A stretch of 64,000 nt of DNA from JBFXAM01 sp050184295. Its GTDB lineage: Bacteria > Planctomycetota > Phycisphaerae > UBA1845 > Fen-1342. Below are positions 18,983-28,440 of this stretch, one piece after another (within the stretch, counting starts at the first letter, position 1; each line of letters starts with the position of its first letter). The stretch covers positions 62,001-126,000 of the forward strand of contig JBFXAM010000001.1 of NCBI GenBank assembly GCA_050184295.1, in the 5' to 3' direction. A program made the translations under genes and the position numbers. The notes below the pieces were generated by a model. That model ran no database searches. It was given only the letters and a program-made list of their open reading frames with translations, and was not told the DNA's origin.

Positions 18983-19486
18983 CTAGACGGGCGTGATCAA
19001 CAGCGGAAACAGGGCCGTGTCCCGGTCGCTCACCGCGATCGCAATCTGCTGGCGCAGCGTTCGCAGCGGCAAGCGCCAGAGTCGGCGCGCCAGCGGCGCC
19101 GCGGCGTCGAGCCGCGGGGCGGGCTCCGCGAACGCGTCGAGCAGGGCCCGCTCGCACGCGTAGCGGTCGAAGCGCGGGCGGCGAAATTCCTCCCACGTCT
19201 CGAGCAGCACGGGCAGCAGCGGGCGGCCACGCTGACGGATCGCGCTAAGCCCGGCGAACACGAGCAGGGCGGCCGATTCGAGATCGGGCTCACGATGGTG
19301 CGCGACCATCATGTGCCGCACCGCCAACGCCGTTCGGCCGCGATCGAAGCACTGGCACGCCAGCACGTAGCGCGTCAGCGGACAGCGCGGGTCGCGGGCC
19401 AGCGACTGGTCGAGCCGCCGCGCGAGCAGCTCCGGGGACGTCTCCGCGAACTGCCGCGCGAGCTGGTGGACCTGACGCCGGTGCAT
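18983..19486 (-). CDS. Hypothetical helical protein heading glycosyltransferase operon
   Basis: I do not recognise this 167-residue protein. It is rich in leucine, alanine and arginine, and predicted to be mostly helical, with a loosely TPR-like stretch ([20 protein letters not shown]). There is no signal peptide, membrane helix or metal motif. The start at ATG 19486 is preferred over upstream codons, because the region before it is low-complexity and lies in the divergent promoter region. It lies 31 bases before the GT2 gene in the same direction, so it is probably the first gene of the four-gene operon. Confidence 0.6.
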   Translation of the reverse strand: MHRRQVHQLARQFAETSPELLARRLDQSLARDPRCPLTRYVLACQCFDRGRTALAVRHMMVAHHREPDLESAALLVFAGLSAIRQRGRPLLPVLLETWEEFRRPRFDRYACERALLDAFAEPAPRLDAAAPLARRLWRLPLRTLRQQIAIAVSDRDTALFPLLITPV

Positions 19487-19729
19487 GCCGTCTCGCCAAT
19501 GCGGCGCACGCCCGCGCGCTCGCGGAGCTGCCGCGGATGCAAACCAAACACGGCGGGACACCGTACTTGCCCGCTGCGCGCCCGTCAACACGCGGCACAT
19601 CGCGGGGCTCGCCGGGCTAGCCGGATCGACGTGCTGCGCAGGCCGTCACGGCGCAACTGCGTTTCCGCGCACCGCGCGTCGCAAGGTCCGCGTGTTGCGT
19701 GCGCGGACAACGGATATCATCCGCCCGCG

Positions 19730-21931
19730 ATGGCCTCCGACTCTTCCGCCAGCGCGCGCCGCGAACCGCGTCAGCGACGTGACGCCGACCGCAACACGCC
19801 GCCTCCTCCGCGGCGACCGGCCGCCACATCCGCCATCTCGCCGGTTCAGGTCGCGGCGTGCGGCGTCACGACCTTTGCGATCGCGCTGACGATCATGGCT
19901 CCCGAGGCTTGGCTGGTGCTCGCAACCGACGGTCTGTTGGCCGCCGCGGTTGTCGCAAGCGCCGCGGGCTGGGGGGCCGCGGCGCCGCGCTGGTTGGGCC
20001 TGCCCCGCGCCGCGCCGCTCCGGCGGCGCTGTCTCGCGGTCGTGTTGGGGTTCGGATGGCTCGCGACCGCGACGTTGGCGCTGGGCTGCGCCGGCTGGCT
20101 CGGGTTCGAGTCGGGTTGGGCGCTCGTCGCGCTCGGGTGTGCGCTCGGTGTGGTGACGCTCACACGCACGGCGCGCCACGACGCCGCTCCATCCGCCGAA
20201 TCGCCGCGCGGCGCAACACCGCCGCCCGCACCCCGCACCGCCAAGCCGGCGTTCCCGCGGTCGGCACCCGAAAGCGCGCGCGCGTTCGCGCTGGTGGGCG
20301 CGGCGGCGCTCGGCGTGATTGCCGCGATCGCATTCGCGGGCGCGACACTCCCCCCCGGCATTCTCTGGGAAGGCGAGGCCCGCGGCTACGACGCGCTGGA
20401 GTATCACCTTCAGGCGCCGCGCGAGTACTACGACGCCGGACGCATCCACTTCCTGTCCCACAATGTCTACGCCTCGTTCCCGCAGCAGATGGAAATGCTC
20501 TATCTGCTATTGATGCACCTCGCCGGCGGATCGCTCGCCGCCGCCGTCCCCGCGCAGCTCGTGCACGCGAGCTGCGGCGTGCTGTTGGTTTGTGCGCTGG
20601 CGGCGTGGGCGCAGCCCGGGCGCGCGCGGCTCGTCGCGGTGCTGGTCGGCGGTGCGACGCCGTGGATCGGCTATCTCGCCTGCCTGGCGTATGTTGAGCT
20701 GGGGATGCTTCTTGCGGCGACAGTGGCGGGCGGAATCGTCTTCGACGCGGCTCGATCCGGGCGCGTGACTTGGGGCGCGTTGCTCGCCGCGGGTCTGGCC
20801 GCCGGCATCGCGGGCGGATGCAAGTACACCGCGCTGGCGCTCGTCACCGCGCCGCTCCTGATCGCAGTGCTTGTCGTCACCCGCGGCCCCGTTTCGCGGC
20901 GGGCGTGCGCGGCGACTGCGTTCGCGCTCGGCGCTGCGATCGCCTTCGCGCCGTGGCTCGCGCGGAACGTCGCGTTCACCGGCAATCCGGTCTACCCGTT
21001 CGCGTACAACTGGTTTGGCGGTGCGGCCTGGAGCGACGCGCAGGCTGAACAATGGGCGCGCGCGCATCGCGTCGCGCCGAAGCACAGCAGTGTCGGCGGG
21101 CGTCTGATCCTGGCCGGGGGCGAGCTTCTCGGTCGGACCGCATGGCCGACCGCGAACGGCGCGTCGCTGTTCGGCGCGGGGCTTTTCGCAGCGGCAGCGC
21201 TGGGGGCGGCGCTGCGCCGTGACCGGGAGAGCCTGCTGCTCGCCGTCTGGGCATTCACGATTCTTGGGGTCTGGATCGGAGCGACACACATCCCGGGGCG
21301 GTTCGCACTGCCTGTGCTGGTGCCGTTGGTGTGGTTGGCATCGCGCGCCGGCGAAGGGCGCGATGCGGCCGCGGCGCCGGAATCCGGACCGCCGGCGCGC
21401 ACGCGCGCGGCGGGTTCGACGACCATCGGACTGGTGCTCGCCGTCGGCGCCGCCATCGCGGGCGCCGCAACGCTCGCCGCCGAGTACACGCGCCACAGCC
21501 ACGCGTTTGCCGAGCGACACGGCGTGCCCATGAGCGCACTGGCCGGACAGACCGCCGTCCTCGCCGACGCGCACGAACTCAATCAGTTGCCCGCAAGCGC
21601 GCGGTTGTGGCTGGTCGGCGACGCCGCCGTGTTCTACATCCAGCGCGCGATGCACTACACGGTGGTGTTCAACCGCGACCCGTGGATCGCGTTTGCGCTG
21701 GCGTCCGGCGACGCCGCCGCGGCGCTCGAGTGGCTGCGTATCCGTGGCGTCACGCATCTGGTATTCTCGTGGGCCGAGATCGAGCGGCTGCGCCGCACGT
21801 ACGGGTTCGCGGCGGGCGTGACCGAGGCGTGGGTGCGCACGCTCGCGGACGCGGGCCTGCGGCGCGTCGTGACCAGCACGGCTCCCTCGGGCCGCGTGTT
21901 GACCGAGCTCTACGAGGTCGGGGCGCGATGA
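19730..21931 (+). CDS. Large GT-C-like integral membrane protein
   Basis: The 733-residue product has about twelve hydrophobic helices after a cytoplasmic proline/arginine-rich N-terminus. The first extracytoplasmic loop carries GYDALEYHLQAPREYYD, placing an acidic residue where GT-C glycosyltransferases (GT39/ArnT-like) hold their catalytic Asp. A C-terminal soluble domain of about 150 residues (LWLVGDAAVFYI, EWLRIRGVTHLVFS) closes the protein. These features fit a lipid-linked sugar transferase acting outside the membrane; exact substrate unknown. Start chosen at ATG 19730, where the charged N-terminus begins. The next gene follows after 43 bases in the same direction. Confidence 0.75.
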   Translation: MASDSSASARREPRQRRDADRNTPPPPRRPAATSAISPVQVAACGVTTFAIALTIMAPEAWLVLATDGLLAAAVVASAAGWGAAAPRWLGLPRAAPLRRRCLAVVLGFGWLATATLALGCAGWLGFESGWALVALGCALGVVTLTRTARHDAAPSAESPRGATPPPAPRTAKPAFPRSAPESARAFALVGAAALGVIAAIAFAGATLPPGILWEGEARGYDALEYHLQAPREYYDAGRIHFLSHNVYASFPQQMEMLYLLLMHLAGGSLAAAVPAQLVHASCGVLLVCALAAWAQPGRARLVAVLVGGATPWIGYLACLAYVELGMLLAATVAGGIVFDAARSGRVTWGALLAAGLAAGIAGGCKYTALALVTAPLLIAVLVVTRGPVSRRACAATAFALGAAIAFAPWLARNVAFTGNPVYPFAYNWFGGAAWSDAQAEQWARAHRVAPKHSSVGGRLILAGGELLGRTAWPTANGASLFGAGLFAAAALGAALRRDRESLLLAVWAFTILGVWIGATHIPGRFALPVLVPLVWLASRAGEGRDAAAAPESGPPARTRAAGSTTIGLVLAVGAAIAGAATLAAEYTRHSHAFAERHGVPMSALAGQTAVLADAHELNQLPASARLWLVGDAAVFYIQRAMHYTVVFNRDPWIAFALASGDAAAALEWLRIRGVTHLVFSWAEIERLRRTYGFAAGVTEAWVRTLADAGLRRVVTSTAPSGRVLTELYEVGAR

Positions 21932-21974
21932 GCGAGCGGCGTATGGCGATGATTCCACCGGCGGAGCCGGCCGC

Positions 21975-23204
21975 ATGAAGCCGAAGGGGCCGTTGCGATT
22001 CATCGTTCCCGTGGTGCAATACGGGCTCTGCCTGATCGCGATTCTGTATCTGATCAACAAGGTCAGCTGGCACGATCACGTCCGCCTGAACGATCCCGCC
22101 AAGACCCAGTTGCGACTCGTCGCGGAGCACGAGGCCCACGTCGTCGTCCTGCGAAACGGGCGGCAGGAGCCCGTTCCGCTCGAACAGGTCAACCGCGTCG
22201 CCGGCGGCGAGGTGCTCGACATCGAGTACGGCGTCGCGAGCGTCGTCCGCGGCGTCGATGCCTACTGGGCGGCGCTGGCATTCCTGTTCTTTCTTCCGGC
22301 GCCCTTGCTTCAGGCGGTGCGGCTCGTGTGGATGCTGGAGATTCAGGGAGTCGGGCTCTCGCGCTGGCGCGCGATCAAGCTCACGTTCGCGGGCAACTTC
22401 TTCAACTTCGCGCTGCCGGGCACGACCGGCGGCGATCTGATCAAGGCCTACTACATCGCGCGCTTCACGCATCACAAGACCGAGGCGGTCACGACCGTTT
22501 TCCTCGATCGCGTCATCGGGTTGCTGGGGCTCGTGATTCTCGCCGGCGCGATGATCATCATCGCCTGGGATCCCCGCAGTTTTGGAAGACTCGCCACCGT
22601 GCTGCTCGGCGTGATCGGCGTGCTCGCCCTCGGCGCGTGCTTCGTCTTCAGCCGCCGGTTGCGACATCTCATTCGTCTGCCGCAGCTCGCCGCGCGCCTG
22701 CCCGCCGGAGAACACCTGCTGCGGATCGGCCGGGCAATGGTCGCGATCCGCCAGCACCCGGCGCTGGTCGTCGCGGCGCTGGTGAACACGGTCGTGCTCC
22801 AGGCATTTGTGCTCGTCAGCTCCGCGCTGATGGGCCGCGCGCTCGGCATGGACGCGCAGTTCCACCATTACTTCATCTACGTTCCCATCGGCTTCCTCAT
22901 CGCCGCCATCCCCATCTCGCCGCCGCAGGCCTTCGGCGTGCTGGAATGGGCGTATGTGCAGTTCTTCGCGCACACCGGGCTGAGCACGGTTTCGCAAGCG
23001 GTCGTGTTCGCGCTCGCGATGCGCGTCGTCCAGCTCGTCTACGCGCTGCCTGGCGTGCTCGTCCCGCTGCTCGGCGCGCATCTGCCGAGCGCCGGCGAGC
23101 TCGAGTCGCTGGAACGCGCCGCCGACGCCGCCGCGCCGCCCGGGCTCGACGCGTCTCCGCCGCACGCGCGCGTCAACCTCTCTCCGACGGCGACGGTGAA
23201 ATGA
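21975..23204 (+). CDS. UPF0104/LPG-synthase transmembrane domain protein (flippase-like)
   Basis: The 409-residue membrane protein carries the lysylphosphatidylglycerol-synthase TM region / UPF0104 signature. Evidence is the conserved FAGNFFNFALPGTTGGDLIKAYY, FLDRVIGLLGLVIL and the C-terminal PISPPQAFGVLEWAYVQFF. There is a single unusual periplasmic insertion near residues 30-80. AglD, MprF N-domain and related proteins of this group flip or use lipid-linked substrates. It sits between two GT-C-like genes and overlaps the next one by 4 bases (ATGA), which supports a joint role in lipid-linked glycan transport. Confidence 0.85.
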   Translation: MKPKGPLRFIVPVVQYGLCLIAILYLINKVSWHDHVRLNDPAKTQLRLVAEHEAHVVVLRNGRQEPVPLEQVNRVAGGEVLDIEYGVASVVRGVDAYWAALAFLFFLPAPLLQAVRLVWMLEIQGVGLSRWRAIKLTFAGNFFNFALPGTTGGDLIKAYYIARFTHHKTEAVTTVFLDRVIGLLGLVILAGAMIIIAWDPRSFGRLATVLLGVIGVLALGACFVFSRRLRHLIRLPQLAARLPAGEHLLRIGRAMVAIRQHPALVVAALVNTVVLQAFVLVSSALMGRALGMDAQFHHYFIYVPIGFLIAAIPISPPQAFGVLEWAYVQFFAHTGLSTVSQAVVFALAMRVVQLVYALPGVLVPLLGAHLPSAGELESLERAADAAAPPGLDASPPHARVNLSPTATVK

Positions 23205-25078
23205 CGGCGTCAGCCGCTCGCCCCGCCGCCGTGCCCGCCGATTCGTCGCGCCCGCGATCCGCGCTGATCGTGCTTGCCATCGGCGCGCTGATCGCCGCGC
23301 TGCATTCCCCTGCACTGAACGACGGCCTGTTTATGGACGACCACGCCCACTACCGCCAGTTGCGGGCGGCGGACTGGTCGCTGAGCGGGCTGACCGACGC
23401 GTGTCGGCTGGAGCTCAACGGCGGCCCGTTCGAGATGTGGTGGATGCCGCCGGCCCTGTTGCGGTTCTTTCGACCCGTGTCCTTCGCGCTGATGAAGCTC
23501 ACGTACACGCTCACCGACTGGAACCCGCTGGCGGCGCACGCGGCCTCGCTGCTTTGGCACTGGTTGGCGTGTGCATTGCTGTTCACGCTGCTGCGCCGCG
23601 TCGGGGCGCCGCTCGCGGGCGCCGCGATCGCCGCGGCGCTCTTCGCGATTCACCCGGGGCACGTCGCGACGGTGCAGTGGATCGCCGCGCAGTCCGAGCT
23701 CATGGTCACCTGCGCGCTGCTCGCCGCAACGCTCTGCTTCGCGACACTGCGCGGCTGGGCGGCCGACCGCGCGCCCGCGCTCGTGTCCGCACACCCCGGC
23801 GCCGCGAACGCCACATCGGCGAATCCGAAGGCCGGCGGCGCCGGGCTTCGATCCCTGGCGCTCATGCTCGCCACGATCGCGCTGTATCTCGCCGCGCTCG
23901 GTTGCCGCGAGAACGCGATCCTCTTTCCGCTCGTGCTGGTCGTCGGCGACCTGTGCTTCGGGCCGCCCGACCGGCGCCGATTGTGGACGACGCTCGTCGC
24001 GCTCGCCGCCGCCGCCGCCGCGTACCTCGTCGTCCGCGGCGCGGTCCTCGGCGGCGTCACGCTTCCACCCAAGCCGTACGTGTTTCCTCCCGGCGAGCCG
24101 GGTTTCGCGCGCTACGTCTTCGACAAGGCCTGTTATTACCTCCTCGGCGAATTCGCGGCCGTGCCCTGCGTGCCATTCGGCGGGCTGGCCTATCTGCGCG
24201 ATCATCCGGCGGCGTTTTATGGCGGCACGCTCGCGCTCACGGCGCTCTGCGTGACGCTGGCGCTCCGCAGCCGGCGGCGTGCCGCGGTGCGGTTCGGCAT
24301 CGCGTGGCTGCTCGCGACGATCGCGCCACTGCTGCCGGCGTTCGAAGCGCCCCATCACCTGTATCTTCCCGGCGTCGGCTCGGCGATCGTGGCCGCGGTG
24401 CTCTTCGGCGCGCTCTGGGGCGATGCGGCGCCGGCCGGCGCTCCGCCGCGCTGGCGCCGACGAACCGCCTTCGCGATCGTGAGCGTCGGCGGACTGGCAG
24501 GCTTCGGGATCATGACCCAGTACTTCTCGCTCGCGCTGGACACTGCGCAGCGCGTCGAGGATCGCATCATCGACGAACTCGCGTCCGCGTCTCCGCCGCT
24601 TCGCGACGGCGATCGCCTCTACGTCGCCAATGTCCCGCTCATCGCCTATTTCGCGATCCTCGCCGTCGAGGATCGCGCGAGTGTCCGAAATCTCAAGCTG
24701 ATTGCGCTCACCTGGGCGCCGCGCCTGCTCGGCATGGCGACGCCCGCCGAGCTCATCCCGCGCGACGACCGCTCCTTCGTCGTACGAATCGCGGAGGACC
24801 GCTTTTTCAGCGGCCCGCTCGGCGAACTCGCGCGCCTGGCAAGCGGTCGCCCGACGCCGCTCGTCGCCGGCGAGCAGCGCCTCGGCGACGGCTTCTGCGT
24901 CGCGCTGGAGCCGGAGGCCGGATCATCCGGGGACGACGGCGTCGCGAGCCTGCGCTTCACGTTTGACGAGCCGCTCGACGTCGCGCGCGGTCGCCGGCTC
25001 TTCTGGGGCTCGCGAACGCGCTGGGCGGCCGAGGTCACGCCAGGCTGCACGCCGTTTCGATCGGCGGCGGCACCATGA
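23201..25078 (+). CDS. GT-C-like membrane glycosyltransferase
   Basis: The 625-residue product has about ten to twelve helices. An acidic first loop motif (NDGLFMDDHAHY) follows the first helix, as in protein O-mannosyltransferase-like planctomycete proteins. Further conserved-looking features are HPGHVATVQWIAAQSELM and CRENAILFPLVLVVGD. A soluble C-terminal domain of about 170 residues follows the last helix. The start ATG 23201 overlaps the stop of the flippase-like gene (ATGA), so the two are translationally coupled. Assignment is by topology and motif position, not by close family match. Confidence 0.72.
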   Translation: MTASAARPAAVPADSSRPRSALIVLAIGALIAALHSPALNDGLFMDDHAHYRQLRAADWSLSGLTDACRLELNGGPFEMWWMPPALLRFFRPVSFALMKLTYTLTDWNPLAAHAASLLWHWLACALLFTLLRRVGAPLAGAAIAAALFAIHPGHVATVQWIAAQSELMVTCALLAATLCFATLRGWAADRAPALVSAHPGAANATSANPKAGGAGLRSLALMLATIALYLAALGCRENAILFPLVLVVGDLCFGPPDRRRLWTTLVALAAAAAAYLVVRGAVLGGVTLPPKPYVFPPGEPGFARYVFDKACYYLLGEFAAVPCVPFGGLAYLRDHPAAFYGGTLALTALCVTLALRSRRRAAVRFGIAWLLATIAPLLPAFEAPHHLYLPGVGSAIVAAVLFGALWGDAAPAGAPPRWRRRTAFAIVSVGGLAGFGIMTQYFSLALDTAQRVEDRIIDELASASPPLRDGDRLYVANVPLIAYFAILAVEDRASVRNLKLIALTWAPRLLGMATPAELIPRDDRSFVVRIAEDRFFSGPLGELARLASGRPTPLVAGEQRLGDGFCVALEPEAGSSGDDGVASLRFTFDEPLDVARGRRLFWGSRTRWAAEVTPGCTPFRSAAAP

Positions 25079-25165
25079 TTTCGGCGACCCGCGCCGCGTC
25101 GGTCCGCCGTGTTCGCGGCCCGCATCGCGGGTTGCACCGCGCGCAGCCAATCAAACGGACTTGAA

Positions 25166-26404
25166 ATGACGACAAACGACGCGTGCCCGCCGGCGCTGCG
25201 CCCGATCGACGTGAGTCCGCATCAAGCTGCCCCGGACGAGGTCTATCTGATTCTGAACGACCGGCTCGGCATCAGTCCGGGGCCGCTCGCACTCTCGCCG
25301 GCGGCGTATTTCCTCGCGGCACACTGCGACGGACGCCGGACGATCGCCGAGATTGAGGGCGCGTTCGAAGCGCAGTTCGGCACCGCGCCGCCGCCGGGAC
25401 AAACCGCGGCCCTGATTGCCGCGCTCGACGAACAGTGCTTCCTGCTGAGCAAGCGGTTCGAGCACGAGTATGCCGTCCGCCGGGATCAGTACCTCGCGGC
25501 TCCGCGCCGCGACAATCGGGCGCGCTGGCCCGCCGCGGACACGCTCCGCCGCGAGATTGCCGAGCTGTTGCGATCGGCCGACGCGCTCTCGGACGAGGCG
25601 CCCGGGGACGCGGGACTCGATGCAACCAAGCGCGTCCGCGGAATTGTCGCGCCACACCTCGACTACGCGCGCGGTGCGCCGTGTTACGCCGCCGCATACG
25701 CCGCGCTCGCCGCGGACCGGCCGGCCGAACGCTACGTGATCCTCGGCACCAATCACTTTGGCCGATCGCCGACGGTGGTTGCGACGCGCAAGGCCTTCGA
25801 GACCCCGCTCGGCGTGGTTGCCGCGGACGTCGACTTCATCGCCGCGGTCGAACAGCGGTTGGGTGCGCCGCTCTGCGCGCATGAGTTCGACCACGCCAAC
25901 GAGCACTCGGTCGAGCTCCAGGTCCACATGCTCCAGGTGCTCCACGACGGCAGCCCCTTCGAGATCGTGCCCGTGCTCTGTCCAGATCCGACGCAGTCCA
26001 CCGGCACCCAGCCCGCGGATCACCCCATCGCGCTCGACGACTTCGCCGACGTACTCGCGGAAATCGTCCGCGGCTCCGATCGCCGGACCGTGCTGATCGC
26101 AGGCGCGGATTTGAGCCATGTCGGGCAGCAGTTCGGCGACGACCAGCCCACTACCCCTGAGTTCCTCGGTCGGGTCCGGCGTTCGGATCGGGCGCTGCTG
26201 GATCTGCTGGAAATCGGCGCTGTCGAAGCATTCGTCGACGCCGTGCGACAGTCCTCGAATGCGACGCGGATTTGCAGCGTCGGGTGTCTGTCCGCGCTGC
26301 GTCGCGCGTTGGCGGACGCGCGCTGCCGCGTGGTGCGCTATCACCAGGCGATCGATCCGCCAAACGAAACCCACGTGACGTGCGCGGCGGCGATTCTCGA
26401 TTGA
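25166..26404 (+). CDS. amrB: AmmeMemoRadiSam system protein B (Memo) with N-terminal extension
   Basis: The 412-residue protein has the Memo/AmrB dioxygenase-like fold from about residue 150. Visible metal/active-site residues are in APHLDYARG, ILGTNHFG, FDHANEHSVELQVHML and LIAGADLSHVG. The first 110 residues are extra for this family and look like a PqqD-type winged-helix segment (LSPAAYFLAAHCDGRRTIAEI). No AmrA or radical SAM partner is encoded in the window, so this copy appears orphaned. Start at ATG 25166, behind TCAAACGGAC; upstream frame rejected as low-complexity. It may modify or oxidise an unknown substrate. Confidence 0.85.
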   Translation: MTTNDACPPALRPIDVSPHQAAPDEVYLILNDRLGISPGPLALSPAAYFLAAHCDGRRTIAEIEGAFEAQFGTAPPPGQTAALIAALDEQCFLLSKRFEHEYAVRRDQYLAAPRRDNRARWPAADTLRREIAELLRSADALSDEAPGDAGLDATKRVRGIVAPHLDYARGAPCYAAAYAALAADRPAERYVILGTNHFGRSPTVVATRKAFETPLGVVAADVDFIAAVEQRLGAPLCAHEFDHANEHSVELQVHMLQVLHDGSPFEIVPVLCPDPTQSTGTQPADHPIALDDFADVLAEIVRGSDRRTVLIAGADLSHVGQQFGDDQPTTPEFLGRVRRSDRALLDLLEIGAVEAFVDAVRQSSNATRICSVGCLSALRRALADARCRVVRYHQAIDPPNETHVTCAAAILD

Positions 26405-26715
26405 CATGCGGCCTGGCGGGGTCGGATGCGGCGGTGCGGAAACGGGGCCCGCGGGCCGACCGCACGATTCCCCCCGCGAAATCGCAAACGGTCCGGCCCG
26501 GCGGGGCACACCGAGAGTCCGGAAAAAAAATTGGGCCACGAACTAGCCGAAGCCGGTTCAGTGGCCCATGCGCTGGGATGGGCTATTGGAGCGTCTCTAC
26601 ACCCTGTTAAACTCGCGAGCGCCTCGGAAGTGTCGGTGTGTCCAGAGAATTTTCTGGTACGTGCCCAGTGGCCCACCGCAGGTCGGGTCGGTCCTCCCGA
26701 AAGCGGTCAAAACTG
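26405..26715. other. Convergent intergenic region with leftward terminator
   Basis: This 311-bp gap lies between the rightward amrB and the leftward PilZ gene. It holds the hairpin at 26523-26568. The rest, including lower-GC text at 26600-26720, shows no gene or recognised RNA family. Confidence 0.55.
26523..26568 (-). terminator. Intrinsic terminator for the PilZ gene cluster
   Basis: Read on the reverse strand, TGGGCCAC and GTGGCCCA form an 8-bp stem with a partly paired loop, followed after two bases by a run of eight T. It lies about 150 bases after the stop of the last PilZ gene. The T-run is on the leftward side only, so it fits leftward transcription. Confidence 0.75.
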
Positions 26716-27504
26716 TTATCGGCCGGTGACCTCTCCACGATCCTGAAGGTCTGGCGGTGCCAGCAGGCGGTGAAATCGCTGGACACAGCGCGCAATCCGG
26801 TTGAGCACCACGCGTCCGTCGAGCGTCATTTCCAGTCCGATAAACTGAAACGCCGCACACGGCGCGCCCGATTCGTCGGGGCGCGTGCCGCGATAGCGGG
26901 CATCCACAACGACCGCGGAGCGCCCGTCCGCGAGTTGAACCTCCACGCCGAGCGTGGCGTTCTCCTCCCAGGCCGGCGTCGTGCCTTGACCCAGCCGGAC
27001 CAGGGCCCCACCGCACGAGAGGTTGACCAGCCGCCCGGAGAAGGGTTCCGAGTCGGGCTTCCCCGCCGCGCCGGCGCCGCCTCGCCAGAGGCTCGCGAGC
27101 AGGTGAATGCCGCTGGGCACCGGCGTTCGGTAATAGACGCGGCGCTGGAGCTCCGTAAATGACTCGGGCCAGCGGTAGCGGATCGCGGGCATGGTGGAGC
27201 CGTCGGGCAACGCGAATCGGCCGGTCGCCTCGATGATCGTCGCGAACATGATCTTGCGGCTCTTGTGCCGGAAACTCACCCCCGCGTACTGCCCCGGAGT
27301 GAGCAGCGGAAGCGTCTCGCCGTTCGCGGGCAGATAGTCGAGCACGAAGAACCGTTCGCGCGGGTCGCGTTCGAGGAACCGCGATTTGAACGAACGCCAG
27401 TCGCCGCCCTCCTGGAGCGTGATGACCGCCAAGGCGCTCTCGCTGACGGCGTGATCGAGAATCTCAGCCGAATCGTGATAGGCCGCGAACCTTCGTGGTC
27501 GCAT
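26716..27504 (-). CDS. YcgR-like PilZ protein (c-di-GMP effector)
   Basis: The 262-residue product has the two-domain YcgR layout. An N-terminal split-barrel-like domain (about 40-120, LLTPGQYAGVSFRHKSRKIM) is followed by a C-terminal PilZ domain. Both c-di-GMP contact motifs are present: RVYYR (RxxxR) near residue 125 and NLSCGG (N/DxSxxG) near 165. YcgR-type proteins bind c-di-GMP and act as flagellar brakes or regulators of surface functions. It is the third of three PilZ-like genes in a row and the only one with complete binding motifs. Confidence 0.85.
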   Translation of the reverse strand: MRPRRFAAYHDSAEILDHAVSESALAVITLQEGGDWRSFKSRFLERDPRERFFVLDYLPANGETLPLLTPGQYAGVSFRHKSRKIMFATIIEATGRFALPDGSTMPAIRYRWPESFTELQRRVYYRTPVPSGIHLLASLWRGGAGAAGKPDSEPFSGRLVNLSCGGALVRLGQGTTPAWEENATLGVEVQLADGRSAVVVDARYRGTRPDESGAPCAAFQFIGLEMTLDGRVVLNRIARCVQRFHRLLAPPDLQDRGEVTGR

Positions 27505-27580
27505 CGGTCTGTCTCCCCCTGAAGCCCCTGCGGGTCGTTTTCACGCGCCGCACCACGCAAACGCCGCGCGGCGCTTCGAA

Positions 27581-28339
27581 TCAGCGCCCGTCGCCCACGT
27601 CGTCACCTTCTTCGGCGAGGTGGTAGAGCGCCGCGTGCAGCCGTTCGGCGGTCGCGCGAAGGCGCGGCTCATCGCTGGCCAGCTCGAATTCGAGCCCGAG
27701 GATCAGCTGGTCGCGCTCTTCGCCGGCGTGCTTGTCACAGACGATTGCGGGTAGCTCGTAGCTCTCCGGTCGCCCGGGAAGCTCGAACGTGACGCGCACC
27801 TCGTCGCCGAGCAGCACGAGCGGCTCGACTTCGGCGCGGTTCATTCGGCAGGCGAGTCCCTGCGGCCCGACGTTTCCGAGGATTCCATTGAACGTGTCGC
27901 TCGGGGCGCGGCCGGCTGGTCGTTCCGGGTCGTCGCGGAGTGCGACGCGGAGCCGCACGGGTGCGGGGACCGTGGCGGCGAGCCGCGGAAAGCGGCGCCG
28001 ATTGGCCAGGTGCACCGTTCCGGGCAGCCCGAGCGAGAGCCGCGGCGGCGAGACGGCGTCGTGCGTGTCCGTGATGCAGGCCGTGAAAAGATAGCTCTGT
28101 CCGGAAAGGGTCATGCGCACGTCGGCGAACGCGCCGATCAGGTTGGTGAGCGACTGGTCGCTTCCCGCGCCGTGCAGATCGATGCGCAGCGTTCGCGGGT
28201 CGAGCTCTTCGAGCGTGCCGACGAGCGGTTCGTCGTTCGGGCGATTGCGCGGCTCGATCTCGAGCTTGACGCGGGCGCGGCGCGCTTGTTCGAGCACGCG
28301 GCCGGCCTGACGCGGGGTCAGGTCGATCATCAGCAGCAT
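27581..28339 (-). CDS. PilZ-type protein with altered second motif
   Basis: The 252-residue product is related in layout to its downstream neighbour: N-terminal domain, then a PilZ domain from about residue 120. The RxxxR motif is kept (RRFPRLA), but the second motif reads NVGPQG, with glycine replacing the serine of N/DxSxxG. Nucleotide binding may be weakened. The start at ATG 28339 has a strong GGGGG-type site 7 bases upstream; an earlier in-frame codon lies outside the domain. It is separated by 101 bases from the gene before it and 76 from the gene after it. Confidence 0.8.
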   Translation of the reverse strand: MLLMIDLTPRQAGRVLEQARRARVKLEIEPRNRPNDEPLVGTLEELDPRTLRIDLHGAGSDQSLTNLIGAFADVRMTLSGQSYLFTACITDTHDAVSPPRLSLGLPGTVHLANRRRFPRLAATVPAPVRLRVALRDDPERPAGRAPSDTFNGILGNVGPQGLACRMNRAEVEPLVLLGDEVRVTFELPGRPESYELPAIVCDKHAGEERDQLILGLEFELASDEPRLRATAERLHAALYHLAEEGDDVGDGR

Positions 28340-28440
28340 GTCAGTCCCCCCAGCACCCCGCTCGGGTTCGCGCGCCGCCGCCGCGACGAAGCACGCTCCG
28401 CCGCAGGACGTCGCCGAGCCGGGCCGGCGCATCCTTCGTG

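Noticed and set aside
21750..23315. Reverse-strand frame antisense to the GT-C and UPF0104 genes
   Set aside because: Only an effect of third-position GC bias; the forward genes have membrane topology and conserved motifs.
26600..26720. A possible small RNA or tRNA in the lower-GC text after the PilZ gene
   Set aside because: No cloverleaf, no conserved T-loop sequence and no recognised ncRNA core; only the leftward terminator is clear.
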